This document shows positions 1-10,855 of a DNA stretch of 64,000 nucleotides, piece by piece. The stretch is from Gambelia wislizenii. Its lineage: Eukaryota; Chordata; Lepidosauria; Squamata; Crotaphytidae. The position numbers and the translations under genes were made by a program. Location: positions 72,798,001 to 72,862,000 of the forward strand of contig JAUMIR010000003.1 in the NCBI GenBank assembly GCA_030847615.1, written 5' to 3'. The first letter of the stretch is position 1. Each line of letters opens with the position of its first letter. The notes beneath the pieces are model-generated. The model did not search any database, was not told the origin of the DNA, and saw only the letters and a list, made by a program, of their open reading frames with translations.

Positions 1-1490
1 AAGGAGGGAAAAGCAAGATATAAATACACACACAAAAAAAAGATTGTTCACTTCTGGCAATGAGTTGGATCTTGACTTTGTCATGCTTGAAGACAACCCA
101 TTGAAATCAATAGGAGTTAAATTAGTTACAACTAGTCTCATTGATTTTAATGGCTCTACTCTAAGCATGACAATATAATAATGATGTATATTATCTTTAT
201 CCTGGTTTATCTCACAGCCTCCATTTTTCATGCAGGATCTTCTGGTACTAGTAATTGCCAATGGAGCATTAATGGATGTAGGATTTAGTTCATGTATATT
301 TGAATATAGTTTGGCTTTACTATACAAGAATAACCATCATAAAAGGATTGTTTGTGTAAGACCCCCCCTATTAAAAATTGATAAATATAAGCATTAGAAA
401 CCTGCAATATTTTGTGAATAAATGCTTGAAGAATCATGTTAACAAAATAGCCTCAACATTGATTTTGCCACAGCTATAATGTATACAGAGCATTTGAGAT
501 TTGCCAGAATGGATTCACATTATCAGAAACTGGGCTCTCCCTATGACTCCATCTTTAGAGTTTCATTGTGAGCTGCTTGACAACCATCCAGGTTTGTAAT
601 GAATTCTCAAGTGCATGTTCTGATCCAGGTAAATCGGTGTAAGCAGTGGCTATTGTTGCCTAACACTGGTGGAAAAATTGGTGTTAACAAAATATTAGCA
701 TCCCATGGATGTTAACTGGATTGAACTGTGTATCCCCATGTACATCCTGGCACAACTAATGGCAGTACTCTCAGTACAACTGGAACTGGACTGGGGTAGA
801 CTGCAGACATTCACTCCAGTCAGGAAGAAGAAACAGTTATATTTAAAAACTATCCCCATTTTCAGCACACTGGTCCTCAATATCTTAAATTTAGATATTA
901 TGAAACAGCAATTGTTTGTTTGTTTATTAACACTATTGATTCCCCCGCAACACCACTTTTATTTATATTGAAACTTCATACAGCATCCTTTGAATTCCAT
1001 TGCACAAGGTAGTAATCAAAGAGAAATGGAAGGGAGCTGGGGCTAACAGATGCAGTCTCAAGCCTTTATCCTTTTCAGACCCCGCATTTAGTTCTGCCAT
1101 TCATTTTGTTGAATTTGCCATGCAATCAAACACTGTTTCCTCCCATCTCTCAGAAGGTATACAAAGTACATAAAAGGAATGAAGTTTTAGGGGGTGGGGA
1201 GTAATACTTTTGGCTGAGTTCATTTTCCCCCAACTTCATATTGTATCATGAAAACAGTCCTACAAAGTTTTCCATGCTCTTGTGTTTTCTAGTTATTTAT
1301 CCCACAAAATGAAACTACGTAGAAAATCATTTTGAAGTCTGATTATTTAATCAGGTCTGCAACACTCCAAATAACCCTGGCTTACTTCTATACGCCAAAA
1401 AACACCAAGTACATTTTTTTATGAGTATGTGTGTTAAAGAGGCAGGATTTGGGGGCAATGTCAGTGTTATTATTCAGACCCAGGTAACTA
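1..1490. other. Unassigned AT-rich sequence
   Basis: No exon, RNA gene or transposon that I recognise. Open frames here are short, unspliced and carry no known motif. It may be intergenic sequence or a distal intron. Confidence 0.4.
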
Positions 1491-1496
1491 GTTTAG

Positions 1497-1629
1497 ACCA
1501 GAGCTTGGAAACCTTTACCTTTTCTGCACTACAACTCCCAGAATCTATTAGCCACCATGCTCCGTGGCCATACAGAGTGGGAGATTCTGGAAACTATAGT
1601 CCAAAAAGGTTAATTTTTTCAAACTCTGT
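1497..1629. mobile_element. Foldback MITE, family A, copy 1
   Basis: The ends are inverted: CAGAGCTTGGA on the left against TCAAACTCTG on the right. Inside, an 'aactcccagaatc' arm is mirrored by 'gattctggaaactatagtcc'. The same architecture recurs at 21391-21500 and 44383-44497, so this is a dispersed non-autonomous DNA transposon. It has no coding capacity. The superfamily (hAT-like?) is my guess. Confidence 0.55.
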
Positions 1630-2831
1630 TAAGACAGAGAACATTGCACAGGACAAGATACACACAAGCAACCAACAGAGACTGAATTCAGTTCCTTTAT
1701 GAATCAGTGTGAAACTCAAAGGAGGACACAGCATCTTCTTTAGCAAACACTGAAATATAGGATAAAAGGGAAATCCAATTGCAATGCCAAGAAAGGGGCT
1801 TGTTGTGTTTCTGGCAAATTGAAGAAAGTACTCCCAAGGCTTGAATAGGAAGCTGGTCATGTGAGTATTCCATCTGGCAGCATTACAGCATGTCTTGATA
1901 CTTGTGTGTCTTGAAGAATCAACTGAATCTGATGCTACCAATGTCCATGCCGCCCACTACTACCACAGCCCACCCCATTCTATCTGTATGAGAAGGCTTG
2001 TTTCAACTCTCCCCAAAACTTCTTGACACTGCCTTTCAGGTAGAAAAGAAAGGGACAAAAATCATATCTCTCCCCAAACATCCCACAATTTACATGTGCT
2101 TTTCCGGACATCAGCATTCCAAAGTCATCAAGAAAAATGGAATAAAAGCCCATTAAGACATCAATTCCACGGTGTAGATGCTGAATGTAAACACAAGATT
2201 CCTGGTGTAGTCTAATTATCCACCATTAATCAATTGCAGCTAATTGGGCATTACTCACATCCCAGTGCATATATTCTGGGAGCCTCAAAGGTCTCAATTA
2301 TAAAGCAATACTGGCTCTTAATGGATCAGGCTTTTCTCACAGCAGCTGTAGACATGTAGCCGTTTCCTTGTATAATAAAAATAGTTCATCAAATAAGTGC
2401 CACTTAACAAGCCAATGATGCACACAGATGCAGTCTGCTGAGCACTTCCAAGCCCATTCAGGAAATAAGCCAAGGGTGCCTGAGTGAAAGATCATTGTGA
2501 CGATTAGGACCAAAGGTAGCTGGCTGGCACCTACTCAGTTAACCAAGCTGGATGCAGCACTTCTTCCGTCTCAGTGACGTGATGGTGCTCTGGACAGTGT
2601 GGCATAGGAGACACCAGGAAGTACAAGAAGGGAGAGAGAGAGAGATACTGAGAGACAGAAACAGTGAGCTGATGAATAATAAAGAAGACATGCTCTAAGA
2701 CACACATCCAGGACAGAAGACAAGGCAAACCAGAATCAGACAATGAGGAGCTGACCTGCTGATTTGTAGCCAATCCTGGGAGAAGCCCCCAATGCACACG
2801 TTTTGCCACACAACAAGAGTCCCACTGTTCC
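1630..2831. other. Unassigned, possible 3' UTR or regulatory sequence
   Basis: No transposon recognised. If the microprotein at 2832-2993 is real, this is its downstream side on the minus strand. Positions 2211-2252 hold TAATTA, ATTAATCAATTG and CTAATTGG in close succession, typical homeodomain-type cores, but such clusters also occur by chance in AT-rich DNA. Confidence 0.3.
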
Positions 2832-2993
2832 TCAATAAAACGCCAGGAGAAACATAAGCACAACATTAATGATGATGAGAAAGAGCAGAATGACAAAGAC
2901 CACCACACGCTGGGTCTCTGGGTTCATGTTGCACCGGAGGAATGTGTGAAGCGCACTCCATTTGTGCCTGCTCTGATTAGACCCCTTCGCCAT
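2832..2993 (-). CDS. Candidate single-pass membrane microprotein, 53 aa
   Basis: This ORF reads ATG at 2993 to TGA at 2834-2832 with no intron. The start context is strong: GACATGG gives G at -3 and G at +4. Residues 1-29 are polar and basic (starts MAKGSNQSRHKW; contains FLRC and NPETQR). Residues 30-52 are an almost continuous hydrophobic helix (VVVFVILLFLIIINVVLMFL), and the protein ends AFY right after it. That predicts a tail-anchored or single-pass protein with a short cytosolic head. The layout (about 30 polar residues, one C-terminal helix, one coding exon) resembles small ER regulators such as phospholamban, but I see no sequence match to phospholamban, sarcolipin or myoregulin. It could belong to the numbered SMIM proteins; SMIM39 is worth testing because I faintly recall it near human ARHGEF4, unverified. 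Codons look used and there is no transposon similarity. Function unknown. Confidence 0.55.
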   Translation of the reverse strand: MAKGSNQSRHKWSALHTFLRCNMNPETQRVVVFVILLFLIIINVVLMFLLAFY

Positions 2994-4590
2994 GTCTGGA
3001 AATGGCCTCAGCCTTAGGAAAACACCGTCTTAGCAGATTAATATGAGCAGCGGCACTGTTTCTAGAAGGCAATGTGGGGAAAGAAGCCAGGGGAGGGGGC
3101 TATAAACAATAGAGGCATTCTGCAGCTCTGAGGAGTCAAGCCCTGATCAATTCAGCACAGCCACTATGCTTATGATTATCGGCTTCCAAGCATAATGCAC
3201 GCACACCCAAGAACATCCTCTTCCCCTTCCAAGCAATCCTCCTTATCTTTGTTTTATCTCAGCAAAGCACCAGCCTTCCCACTTCCTCTTCAGCAAAGCA
3301 ACTGCCTCCATAGCATTAGCTGAGAGAAGCTCCTATAGCAGAAAGACTGCGTGTGGTGGAGCCTAGAGATCTCAGCAGTGATATTGGTTTTCCAAAGAGC
3401 TAGTCAGCTATTTGCTAAGCACTGTAGCTAGGATACATGCAAGCCTTAGCAACCGATGGTGGGGGGTGTAGCGAGGAAAATGTGGGCCTTCCACAGAGGC
3501 TTACAACCACAAGGCTTTTATCAGTTTTAGAAATAGATATGGCATTTTTAAAAACAACATAAACACCTTTTCACAGCTCTGCCAAAAAGAAAATCTAGAA
3601 GATTAAAGCAGGTGTTTCTCCACATAATGTCTAATGTCAATAGAGATAGATTGCATGGGAAATATAAACCTGAAGAAGTCGCTAACTTAACACTTAAGCT
3701 GCTGAAGCAAAGGGAAAATTTGTCAGCCTAATCTAGCTAGACACTGAGGAGGTACTCTGGCAGACCTAATTTCAGTTAGTTATTCTAAATCAGATTTCCA
3801 TGCCCTGTAAAAGACACATAAGCTTCCATTATCTCTAAACCTGGAATGAGAAGATTCCTATAATAAGACACAGGGATCCATCTCATTCAAAGTCAATAGA
3901 ATGTAGGTTTTTTTTTTTCCTTTTTACATTTTTGAAAAGAAAACACTGACCGTGGTTTTAACCGGATAATTCACAGAACTACTCAGAAAAGTTTCCATGC
4001 CCAGAAAGCATTATCTACCACACAAATGTACCACACAAAAGGCAACTGGGTTTTCTGAATCATTAATCACAAGGAGAAATGGTAATTTTGCATTCAACCC
4101 ATATCAGAAAGAAATACAAAACCAAAGCTGCTGAATTGTTATGTTATAAAGATGACTCATTAATCACAACAGTGCAACAAAGTAAGGTGGGGGGACACTG
4201 GGCACATAGTGGTCCTGTCATCTGAGTCTCACAGAAATGCTTTCCCCAATGTTTGTCCTTGCAAGGTCACTTTTGTCCATGGACAATTTATCTGGCCTGA
4301 CAGACATCTCCCTTACAAACTTAATTTGCCTTTTGCTCATAAATCTTTGTGAGACCCTTCCAAAGCTGCCTACGTTTGTAAGTTGACTAAAGAGAAAAGG
4401 AGATGTGGGACTCAGCACAGGGCTAACACTAGCATCCAATTTACACTGAGTGTTCTGGGAGGGGAGGAGCTTTGGAATTTCATTTTTAAAGCAAAACAAT
4501 CCAAGTCTCTTGCATTAACCCTGTGGCTAGGAAATGAGCAGTGGACCCTTGTCCGACTAAGCAAGGTTTTCACTTGGCATTAAATGAATT
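2994..4590. other. Unassigned; possible 5' flank of the microprotein
   Basis: No transposon recognised. Positions 3090-3110 hold a GC-rich run next to CTATAAACAATAG. TATAAA here reads on the plus strand, opposite to the microprotein, so I do not call it that gene's promoter. The remainder to 4590 shows only short chance ORFs. Confidence 0.3.
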
Positions 4591-4592
4591 TT

Positions 4593-5510
4593 GGCCAGTA
4601 TAAATGAATTCAAATCTCCAGGTCCAGATGAACTACATTCAGGGGTACTAAAAGAACTGGCAGAAGTAATCTCAGAACCACTGGCAATAATCTTTGAAAA
4701 AATCCTGGAGAACAGGAGAAGTCCCAGCAGACTGGAGGAGGGCAAATGTTGTCCCCATCTTTAAAAAAAGGGGGGAGGGGGAGACCCAAATAATTATTGC
4801 CAAGTCAGCCTGGCATCAATAATAGGAAATGTTCTAGAGCAGATCATTAAATAGACAGTCTGTAACCGCTTAGAAAGGAATGCCGTGATCACTAAAAGTC
4901 AACATGGTTTTTGAAAAACAAGTTATGCCAGACTAATCTCATCTCTTTTTTCGATAGAGTTACATACTTGGTAGATGAAGGGAATGCTGTGGATGTAGTG
5001 TATCTTGATTTCAGTAAGACCTTTGACAAAGTCTCCCATGATAGTTTTGCAAAAAAGTTAGTATCATGTGGGCTAGACAATGCAACTGTTATGTGAATTT
5101 GTAATTGGTTGACTGACAGAACCCAAGGGTAGTCACCAATGGCTCCTCTTCATCCTGGAGAGAAGTGTCCAGCAGGGTGCCACAGGTTTCTGTCCTGGGC
5201 CCAGTGCTATTCAAAATCTTTATCAATGACTTGGATGAGGGAATAGAGGGTATGCTTATCAAGTTTGCAGATGACACCGAATTAGGAGGGGTAGCTAATA
5301 TTCCAGAGGGCAGGATCAGAATTGTAGGATACTACACTTGGGCAGTAAAAATGAAAAGCACAGATATAGGATGGGTGACACCTGGCTTGATGGCAGTACA
5401 TGTGAAAGGGATCTAGGATTCTTAGTGGACCACAAACTGAACATGAGTCAGTAGTGTTATGTGGCAGCTAAAAAAAGCCAATGTGATTCTAGGCTGCATA
5501 GTGAATAATT
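4593..5510 (+). pseudogene. CR1 LINE fragment, reverse transcriptase (decayed)
   Basis: A conceptual translation in shifting frames gives the CR1 reverse-transcriptase core in order: a proline-rich region (SPGPDELH-type), then around 4985-5035 YLDFSKTFDKVSH (motif A), around 5190-5225 [16 protein letters not shown], and around 5260-5275 [10 protein letters not shown] (the FADD catalytic motif). Stops and frame changes interrupt it (for example TGA at 5094-5096), and about 5320 looks like a deletion junction leading into an RT C-terminal piece. It lacks the endonuclease and the 3' end. CR1 RT copies element RNA at the nicked target. This copy is dead. Confidence 0.85.
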
Positions 5511-5936
5511 TGACCACATATAGAATCAACCACACTTTCAAATTGCCATGTAGCCAGAAAACCAAAGGACAAATTACAACAGTTCTTTTTCTATAATTGT
5601 TTTATTCTGACATCCTTTTTCAATATATTATTTTGTACAAGAACACATATTCAGAATGTGTGACTCTAACAGCAAATCCATTCCCCAAACTGCATTTTAA
5701 GGTCTAAATTGAGTGCATGGGCATTTCAAACATGAAACAAACATAGTTAACACCATGATGCCCATCTATCCTTTCAGAGTAGGTGAGATAATGTCTGAAA
5801 AAGACCTATGTGATATCTGTAATTTCATCAGACATACTGAATGCATAAATCGGCATCTGGAATCTCCAGTTGTATATCACTAGTATATAGGAGTATATAG
5901 GACAACATACCTGTGAGGTATCTAACCCACAGTAAG
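5511..5936. other. Unassigned
   Basis: Low-complexity AT-rich sequence without recognisable gene or repeat. Confidence 0.3.
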
Positions 5937-6085
5937 CTCCCCTACATCATTCTCAGACAGGCAGTGGGAACATGTGGCCCTTGTGCTGATGTTGGATTGT
6001 AACTCCCATCATTCCTGGCTATGCTGTCTAAAGCTGATGGGAATTACAGTCCAATGATGAAAGGGCCATCCATTACCCAAGCCTG
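5937..6085. mobile_element. Foldback MITE, family B ('aactcccatca')
   Basis: The arms 'ttggattgtaactcccatca' and 'tgatgggaattacagtccaa' are reverse complements with a few mismatches. They are flanked by further inverted 'ggccctt' and 'aagggcc'. It has no coding capacity. A weaker relative lies at about 12150-12260. Superfamily not determined. Confidence 0.55.
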
Positions 6086-8270
6086 TCCTGGGAATCTAAA
6101 ACTCAGTTCTTATATTTGCTGTTATACATCTTACAGTATGAAACTGTGAAAATCATGTCACACAGTCACCTTATTGCATGGATAATCCCTCTGAAAAGGT
6201 CATGAACAGCCTATCTCCTTAAAGGGGGAGAAGCTGAAATCCTCTTACACCAGTTGACATAGTTCTTTAGTCTACTTGCAAACTACAGCCCACCAGCCTC
6301 CTTCCTTATATCTGCTTTTAATCAGGAAAATATATACCCAGAAGTTATTTGTATAGCAATCCTTTAATGTCTTTTCTACGCTTTTCTTGTGGCAAAGACA
6401 CCAGTACTTGATTTATAGTGAGGTAGAAGGTATAAGTCCTTAAGGAAACTGTAATAAAACCAGTCCAGTGCCCTCACTGATACTTCCATGTAGGCTTGGT
6501 CCTATGTGGTGAAACTCAGATTAAATCTGGTTCTACATTTTGTAGGTTATGTTGCTAGATGTGTTTTCTCCTCCACTTGGTTAAATAAACAGAACATCTC
6601 TTACAACCTCCTGTGTGCACTGCTGAGTGCTTATGTGAATGCAGGAGTCCTTGGGGCTTGGAAGCTGAATGAATGCCTTACCCCTCTCAAAGAGAAGGCA
6701 ATACACAAAGTAGCTGATTTTTCTGTGAACTTTCCATTTCAGAAACTAGAACTGGCTCTTATTCCCTTTTAGCTGGCACGCTGTTTATGAGATATAACAG
6801 AAATGTTCCATATATGAGGAATTCTGCAAATCCTGCTGAATTATTGATGACAAAATGTCCAGTGGCAATCCCCTCCCCCGTGCATGTACCAGTGCAGCTG
6901 CTGCACTGCAAGAGAACAATTAGCAAACCTGGTTTTTCCCTGTAAAATGGGAATAGCAACATTATCTCTTCCTTAGAGGGATACTGTGTGTGAGAGAAAT
7001 TACCTTAATGATTGGGAAGAATATTGAGTTAGTTGGGCTACTGTACAGATTTTTGAGGGGTGGGTTTATGGCAGATAAAATTAAAATTCAATATCATTAT
7101 GAACATGTGAAAGACTTGGAAGTATCGTGTTTCTTACTCGCCATCTTTTCCAGATTGGAGTGACAGTCATTTTTTAATCCCCTGGCACTCCTTTTCAGAT
7201 GCTTTTAATGCCCCAGTTTTTCTCTCCTCCTATACTTTCCCTCCTTGTCCTCAGCTTATTTCAGGGGCTGCACACTGAGTTCAAAGTACAAAGTAGTTGG
7301 CACTCAATTAGCTCAGTAGGGGGGACAGGAGGGTGTGGAGTCTAGCCCTCCCCTATAGTCTCAAGCAAAAGCAAACTGCTGCTGCCTCTCCTAGCTTGTG
7401 TATTCTTCCTCATTCATTACTTTTGCCACACTTGACCACACTCTAATGTTGCTTGCCCACAGATGTCACAGTTTTCATTTGGAAATGTCAGAGGGAATGG
7501 TGTTTGAAGTAAAGTGAGGCACTCGTGCCAGTGGGAATGTTTGTCCTATGTGATGGGATGGAGTCTTTTGTTCCACATGGACTGAAGAAGGAAGAGACAG
7601 GCCTCCCCTTCTATTACCTTGTTTTCCAATTAAGGACTCTTCCATATACACTGGTATAAATGAAAGGAAAATAAGATATATGGCTGTGTGCTAGATCTTA
7701 GGCCAGCAGTGGGGAAAGTAAAGCCTAGTCCCATTTTTGCACCTCTCAAGCCTCCTGGGAAATCCCCAAAGCTCATGAGCCACCCTTCAAAATTCAAATT
7801 TCTTTGGGTTAAAAATTCCTTTAAAATGCCTACAAATGCAGCAGATAGCCTGATCCCTATCCGCTATCCCTAAAAATTTCAAAAATCCAGTAATACAGAT
7901 GGAAATGAGCCTAAATGAGAAGCAGAACTGAAGTGATCCTACTTCCAATTTGCCGACTACATACAACAGCGACTCACCAGAGATGCATGGATTTCAAAAT
8001 GGGCCTCTGCCTCTTACAAAGTTGCCCATTGTTTATTAAGCAAATATCTAGCTTAGTCTTAAAGTCCAACACATTTGAGGGATTTAAAAGTAAAAACCAG
8101 TATCTTAAACTGAACCTGGAAACAAAGAGGTGACTGATGCAAATGATCTACAAATGGACTTAAGCACTCAAAGATCAGCTTTAAGGGCAGCTCTACATGG
8201 AGTAATTATAGTCCCAAACTGGAAGTTACCAAAATAAGAATGACAAGCACACAGTCTACAGAGGACATGC
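6086..8270. other. Unassigned
   Basis: No exon or transposon that I can support over about 2.2 kb. The short frames here are not bordered by convincing splice sites and carry no domain motif. Confidence 0.35.
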
Positions 8271-8276
8271 AAGATA

Positions 8277-10505
8277 TTGTCATGGTCGGATCATTTCCTG
8301 GTCAAGATGGAACTTAGAGTCTGTATCTGCCCCACCGGGGTTGGTGGACACATTAGATTGGTCTGCCCTCAAAGGCTAATGGAGCCAACTGGATTCCAGA
8401 AAGCCTTAGAGGGTTTAATGGTTGGGAATGCCGGTGACCCTGTCGATGCCCTGGTCAATATCTGGAACACCAATCTTGCCAGGGCTATTGACATGATCGC
8501 TCCCAAGCGTCCTTGCCAATCCGCTTCAAACCGTAAGCCATGGTACACACCAGAGCTTAGGAGAATGAAGCGGTTTGGACAACGACTAGAGCGCATGTGG
8601 CAGAAAACTCGACTCTTATCTGACAGAACTCGCCATAGGAACTTTCTTTGGTCCTATCGGGAGGCAATATGTGCAGCACAGAGATCTTTCTCCTCAGCAC
8701 GTATTGCGTCTGCAGAGTCCCGTCCAGCAGAGCTGTTTCGGGTGGTGAGGGAGCTGACACAGGTACCCCCTGTGCCGAAACCCTTACTTAACCCGACAAC
8801 AGCCTACTGTGACATGTTTAACAACTTTTTCGCAGATAAGATTTCTCAGATAAGAGCCAACTTAGAAGCCAATGTTTCAACAGAAACCATAGGAGAGGTG
8901 TCCCATGACCCCGTCTATGAAGTTATTTTGGATCAGCTCCAATCTGTGAGTACCGAGGATGTGGACAAGCTGCTTGGTAGGGTGAGGAAAACAACTTGCC
9001 CTCTCGACCCTTGCCCATCATGGCTGGCCATCCAGGGAGGGGAAGCACTGAGGAGATTCCTCGTGGATATCATCAATGCATCCTTCAGGGAAGGACATGT
9101 TCCATCTTGTCTGAAGGAAGCGGCTGTTAGGCTGCTTCTGAAAAAACCTTCCCTGGACCCCCTGGATATGAGTAACTACAGGCGTGTTTCTTTTTTGCTA
9201 TTTCTGAGCAAGGTGATCAAGAGGGCGGTTGCTCTTCAACTCCATGCTGTCTTGGATGAAACCGATTATCTAGACACATTTCAAACCAGCTTCAGGACAG
9301 GCTTTGGGGTAGAGACTGCCATGGTTGCCTTGATCAAAGATCTGCGTCTGAGCATCGACAGGGATAGTGTGACCCTGTTGGTGCTCTTAGACCTCTCAGC
9401 AGCTTTTGACACGATAGATCATGGCATCCCCTTGGACCGCCTGAAGGGGTTAGGTATCGGGGGCACTGCATTGCAGTGGTTCCGGTCCCTCCTCTCGGGC
9501 AGGTCCCAGAGGGTGCTGCTCGGGGACAATTGTTTGAACAAAAGAGACCTCACCTGGGGAGTTCCACAGGGAGCTATCTTGTCCCCGATGTTATTTAACA
9601 TCTATATGAAGCCGCTGGGTGAGATTATTCGGAGTTATGGAGCTGGGTGTTATCAGTATGCTGATGACACTCAGATCTATTTCTCCGTATATGGTTCGTC
9701 GGCCTCAAATTCCAATGACATCTCTTCTCTCAATGAATGTCTTCGGGCGGTAATTGGCTGGATGAGGAAAAACAGATTGAAACTGAATCCGGACAAGATG
9801 GAGGTGCTCATGGTAGCGGCCACGAAACCAAGAACTGGGTTACAACCTCCAGTACTGGATGGGGTTACACTCTCCTCCAGTGACTGTATTCGCAGTCTGG
9901 GGGTGCTCCTTGACTCATCACTCCTGATGATAAATCAGGTAAATACGACAGTCAGGAGTGCCTGTTATCAGCTTCGGCTGATACGCCAGCTGCGCCCTTT
10001 TCTGGAAGCAAGGGACCTCGAAACCGTTATTCACGCTCTGGTAACCTCACGTCTAGATTTCTGTAATGCACTCTACATGGGGCTACCCTTGTGCTTGGTT
10101 CAGAAACTACAGTTAGTACAAAATATGGTGGCCAGGCTTGTTTCAGGAACATCTAGGAGGGACCACATCACTCTGGTTTTGAGGTCCCTCCGCTGGCTGC
10201 CTATTGGTTTCCGGGCCCAGTATAAGGTGTTGGTTATCACCTTTAAAGCCCTAAATGGCTTGGGTCCAAGCTATCTCAGGGACTGTCTCCTCCCCTATAA
10301 TCTTCCCCACGCACTCCGGTCCTCTGGGAGAAATTTGCTGCAGCCTCAAAAGTTGAGGCTTTTGGCTATCTCCCAGAGGGCTTTTTCTGTTGTCGTCCCC
10401 AGACTATGGAACGGCCTGCCGGATGAGATCCGTCAATTGACATCTTTGGACAGCTTCAAAAAGGCTGTCAAGTCAGATCTCTTCCAGCAGGCCTTTCCAG
10501 AATAG
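8277..10505 (+). CDS. L2 LINE ORF2 protein (endonuclease end, reverse transcriptase, C-terminal domain)
   Basis: This frame is open for 742 codons without a stop. The ATG at 8277 is formed at the truncation point and is not the native start. Residues 3-8 read WSDHFL, the last catalytic motif (SDH) of the apurinic-type endonuclease, so almost the whole nuclease is missing. RT motifs follow in order: VRLLLKKP near residue 290, VLLDLSAAFDTIDH at 369-382 (first catalytic Asp at 372), GVPQGAILSP at 428-437 and YADDTQ at 461-466 (catalytic Asp pair). The last 200 residues include RLWNGLPDEIR and DSFKKAVKSDLFQQAFPE, the conserved L2-type C-terminus. RT would synthesise element cDNA at the nicked target. 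Without the nuclease this copy cannot act alone, but the intact frame argues for recent insertion. Confidence 0.9.
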   Translation: MSWSDHFLVKMELRVCICPTGVGGHIRLVCPQRLMEPTGFQKALEGLMVGNAGDPVDALVNIWNTNLARAIDMIAPKRPCQSASNRKPWYTPELRRMKRFGQRLERMWQKTRLLSDRTRHRNFLWSYREAICAAQRSFSSARIASAESRPAELFRVVRELTQVPPVPKPLLNPTTAYCDMFNNFFADKISQIRANLEANVSTETIGEVSHDPVYEVILDQLQSVSTEDVDKLLGRVRKTTCPLDPCPSWLAIQGGEALRRFLVDIINASFREGHVPSCLKEAAVRLLLKKPSLDPLDMSNYRRVSFLLFLSKVIKRAVALQLHAVLDETDYLDTFQTSFRTGFGVETAMVALIKDLRLSIDRDSVTLLVLLDLSAAFDTIDHGIPLDRLKGLGIGGTALQWFRSLLSGRSQRVLLGDNCLNKRDLTWGVPQGAILSPMLFNIYMKPLGEIIRSYGAGCYQYADDTQIYFSVYGSSASNSNDISSLNECLRAVIGWMRKNRLKLNPDKMEVLMVAATKPRTGLQPPVLDGVTLSSSDCIRSLGVLLDSSLLMINQVNTTVRSACYQLRLIRQLRPFLEARDLETVIHALVTSRLDFCNALYMGLPLCLVQKLQLVQNMVARLVSGTSRRDHITLVLRSLRWLPIGFRAQYKVLVITFKALNGLGPSYLRDCLLPYNLPHALRSSGRNLLQPQKLRLLAISQRAFSVVVPRLWNGLPDEIRQLTSLDSFKKAVKSDLFQQAFPE

Positions 10506-10786
10506 ATTATCCCGGCCTCGGGACACCCCCTCCTTCAGGAGAGTCCCCACAGCCTCCTTTGTTAACGGAACTGAATATCGCTGGGGATCTACTGTTATTG
10601 TTAAATGTATGTATGTGTTTTATTAAGTGTTTTGATTGTTGTTTTAATATGTAATTTGATTTAATATCTTTTTAAGGGGGGAGGGGAGTATACTGTTTTA
10701 CTTTGTATGGTGTTTTAATGTTGTTAACCACCCTGATTGGGTTACCAAAGGGCAGTATAAAAATTATTTATTTATTTATTTATTTT
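8278..10786 (+). mobile_element. L2-clade LINE, 5'-truncated, young copy
   Basis: A non-LTR retrotransposon entering at the end of its endonuclease domain and running through RT to the 3' UTR and an (ATTT)n tail near 10764-10786. A short direct repeat AAGATAT at 8271-8277 and 10787-10793 is a plausible target-site duplication. The 3' UTR (10506-10786) holds the typical '...gattgggttaccaaagggcagtataaa' ending. A second end-fragment of the same family is at 57190-57737. Confidence 0.85.
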
Positions 10787-10855
10787 AAGATATATTATGT
10801 AGAGAATTTACAATGACATGTGTTTAAACACATTTAAGTTCAAGAAACAGCTGTA

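Noticed and set aside
1594..1941. 115-codon minus-strand ORF
   Set aside because: Overlaps the family A MITE and has no recognisable domain.
2531..2908. 125-codon minus-strand ORF with hydrophobic start
   Set aside because: It lies in another frame over the microprotein and has low-complexity composition; the 53-residue frame has the better start context and membrane helix.
3101..3106. TATAAA as promoter of the microprotein
   Set aside because: It reads on the opposite strand and no plus-strand gene follows.
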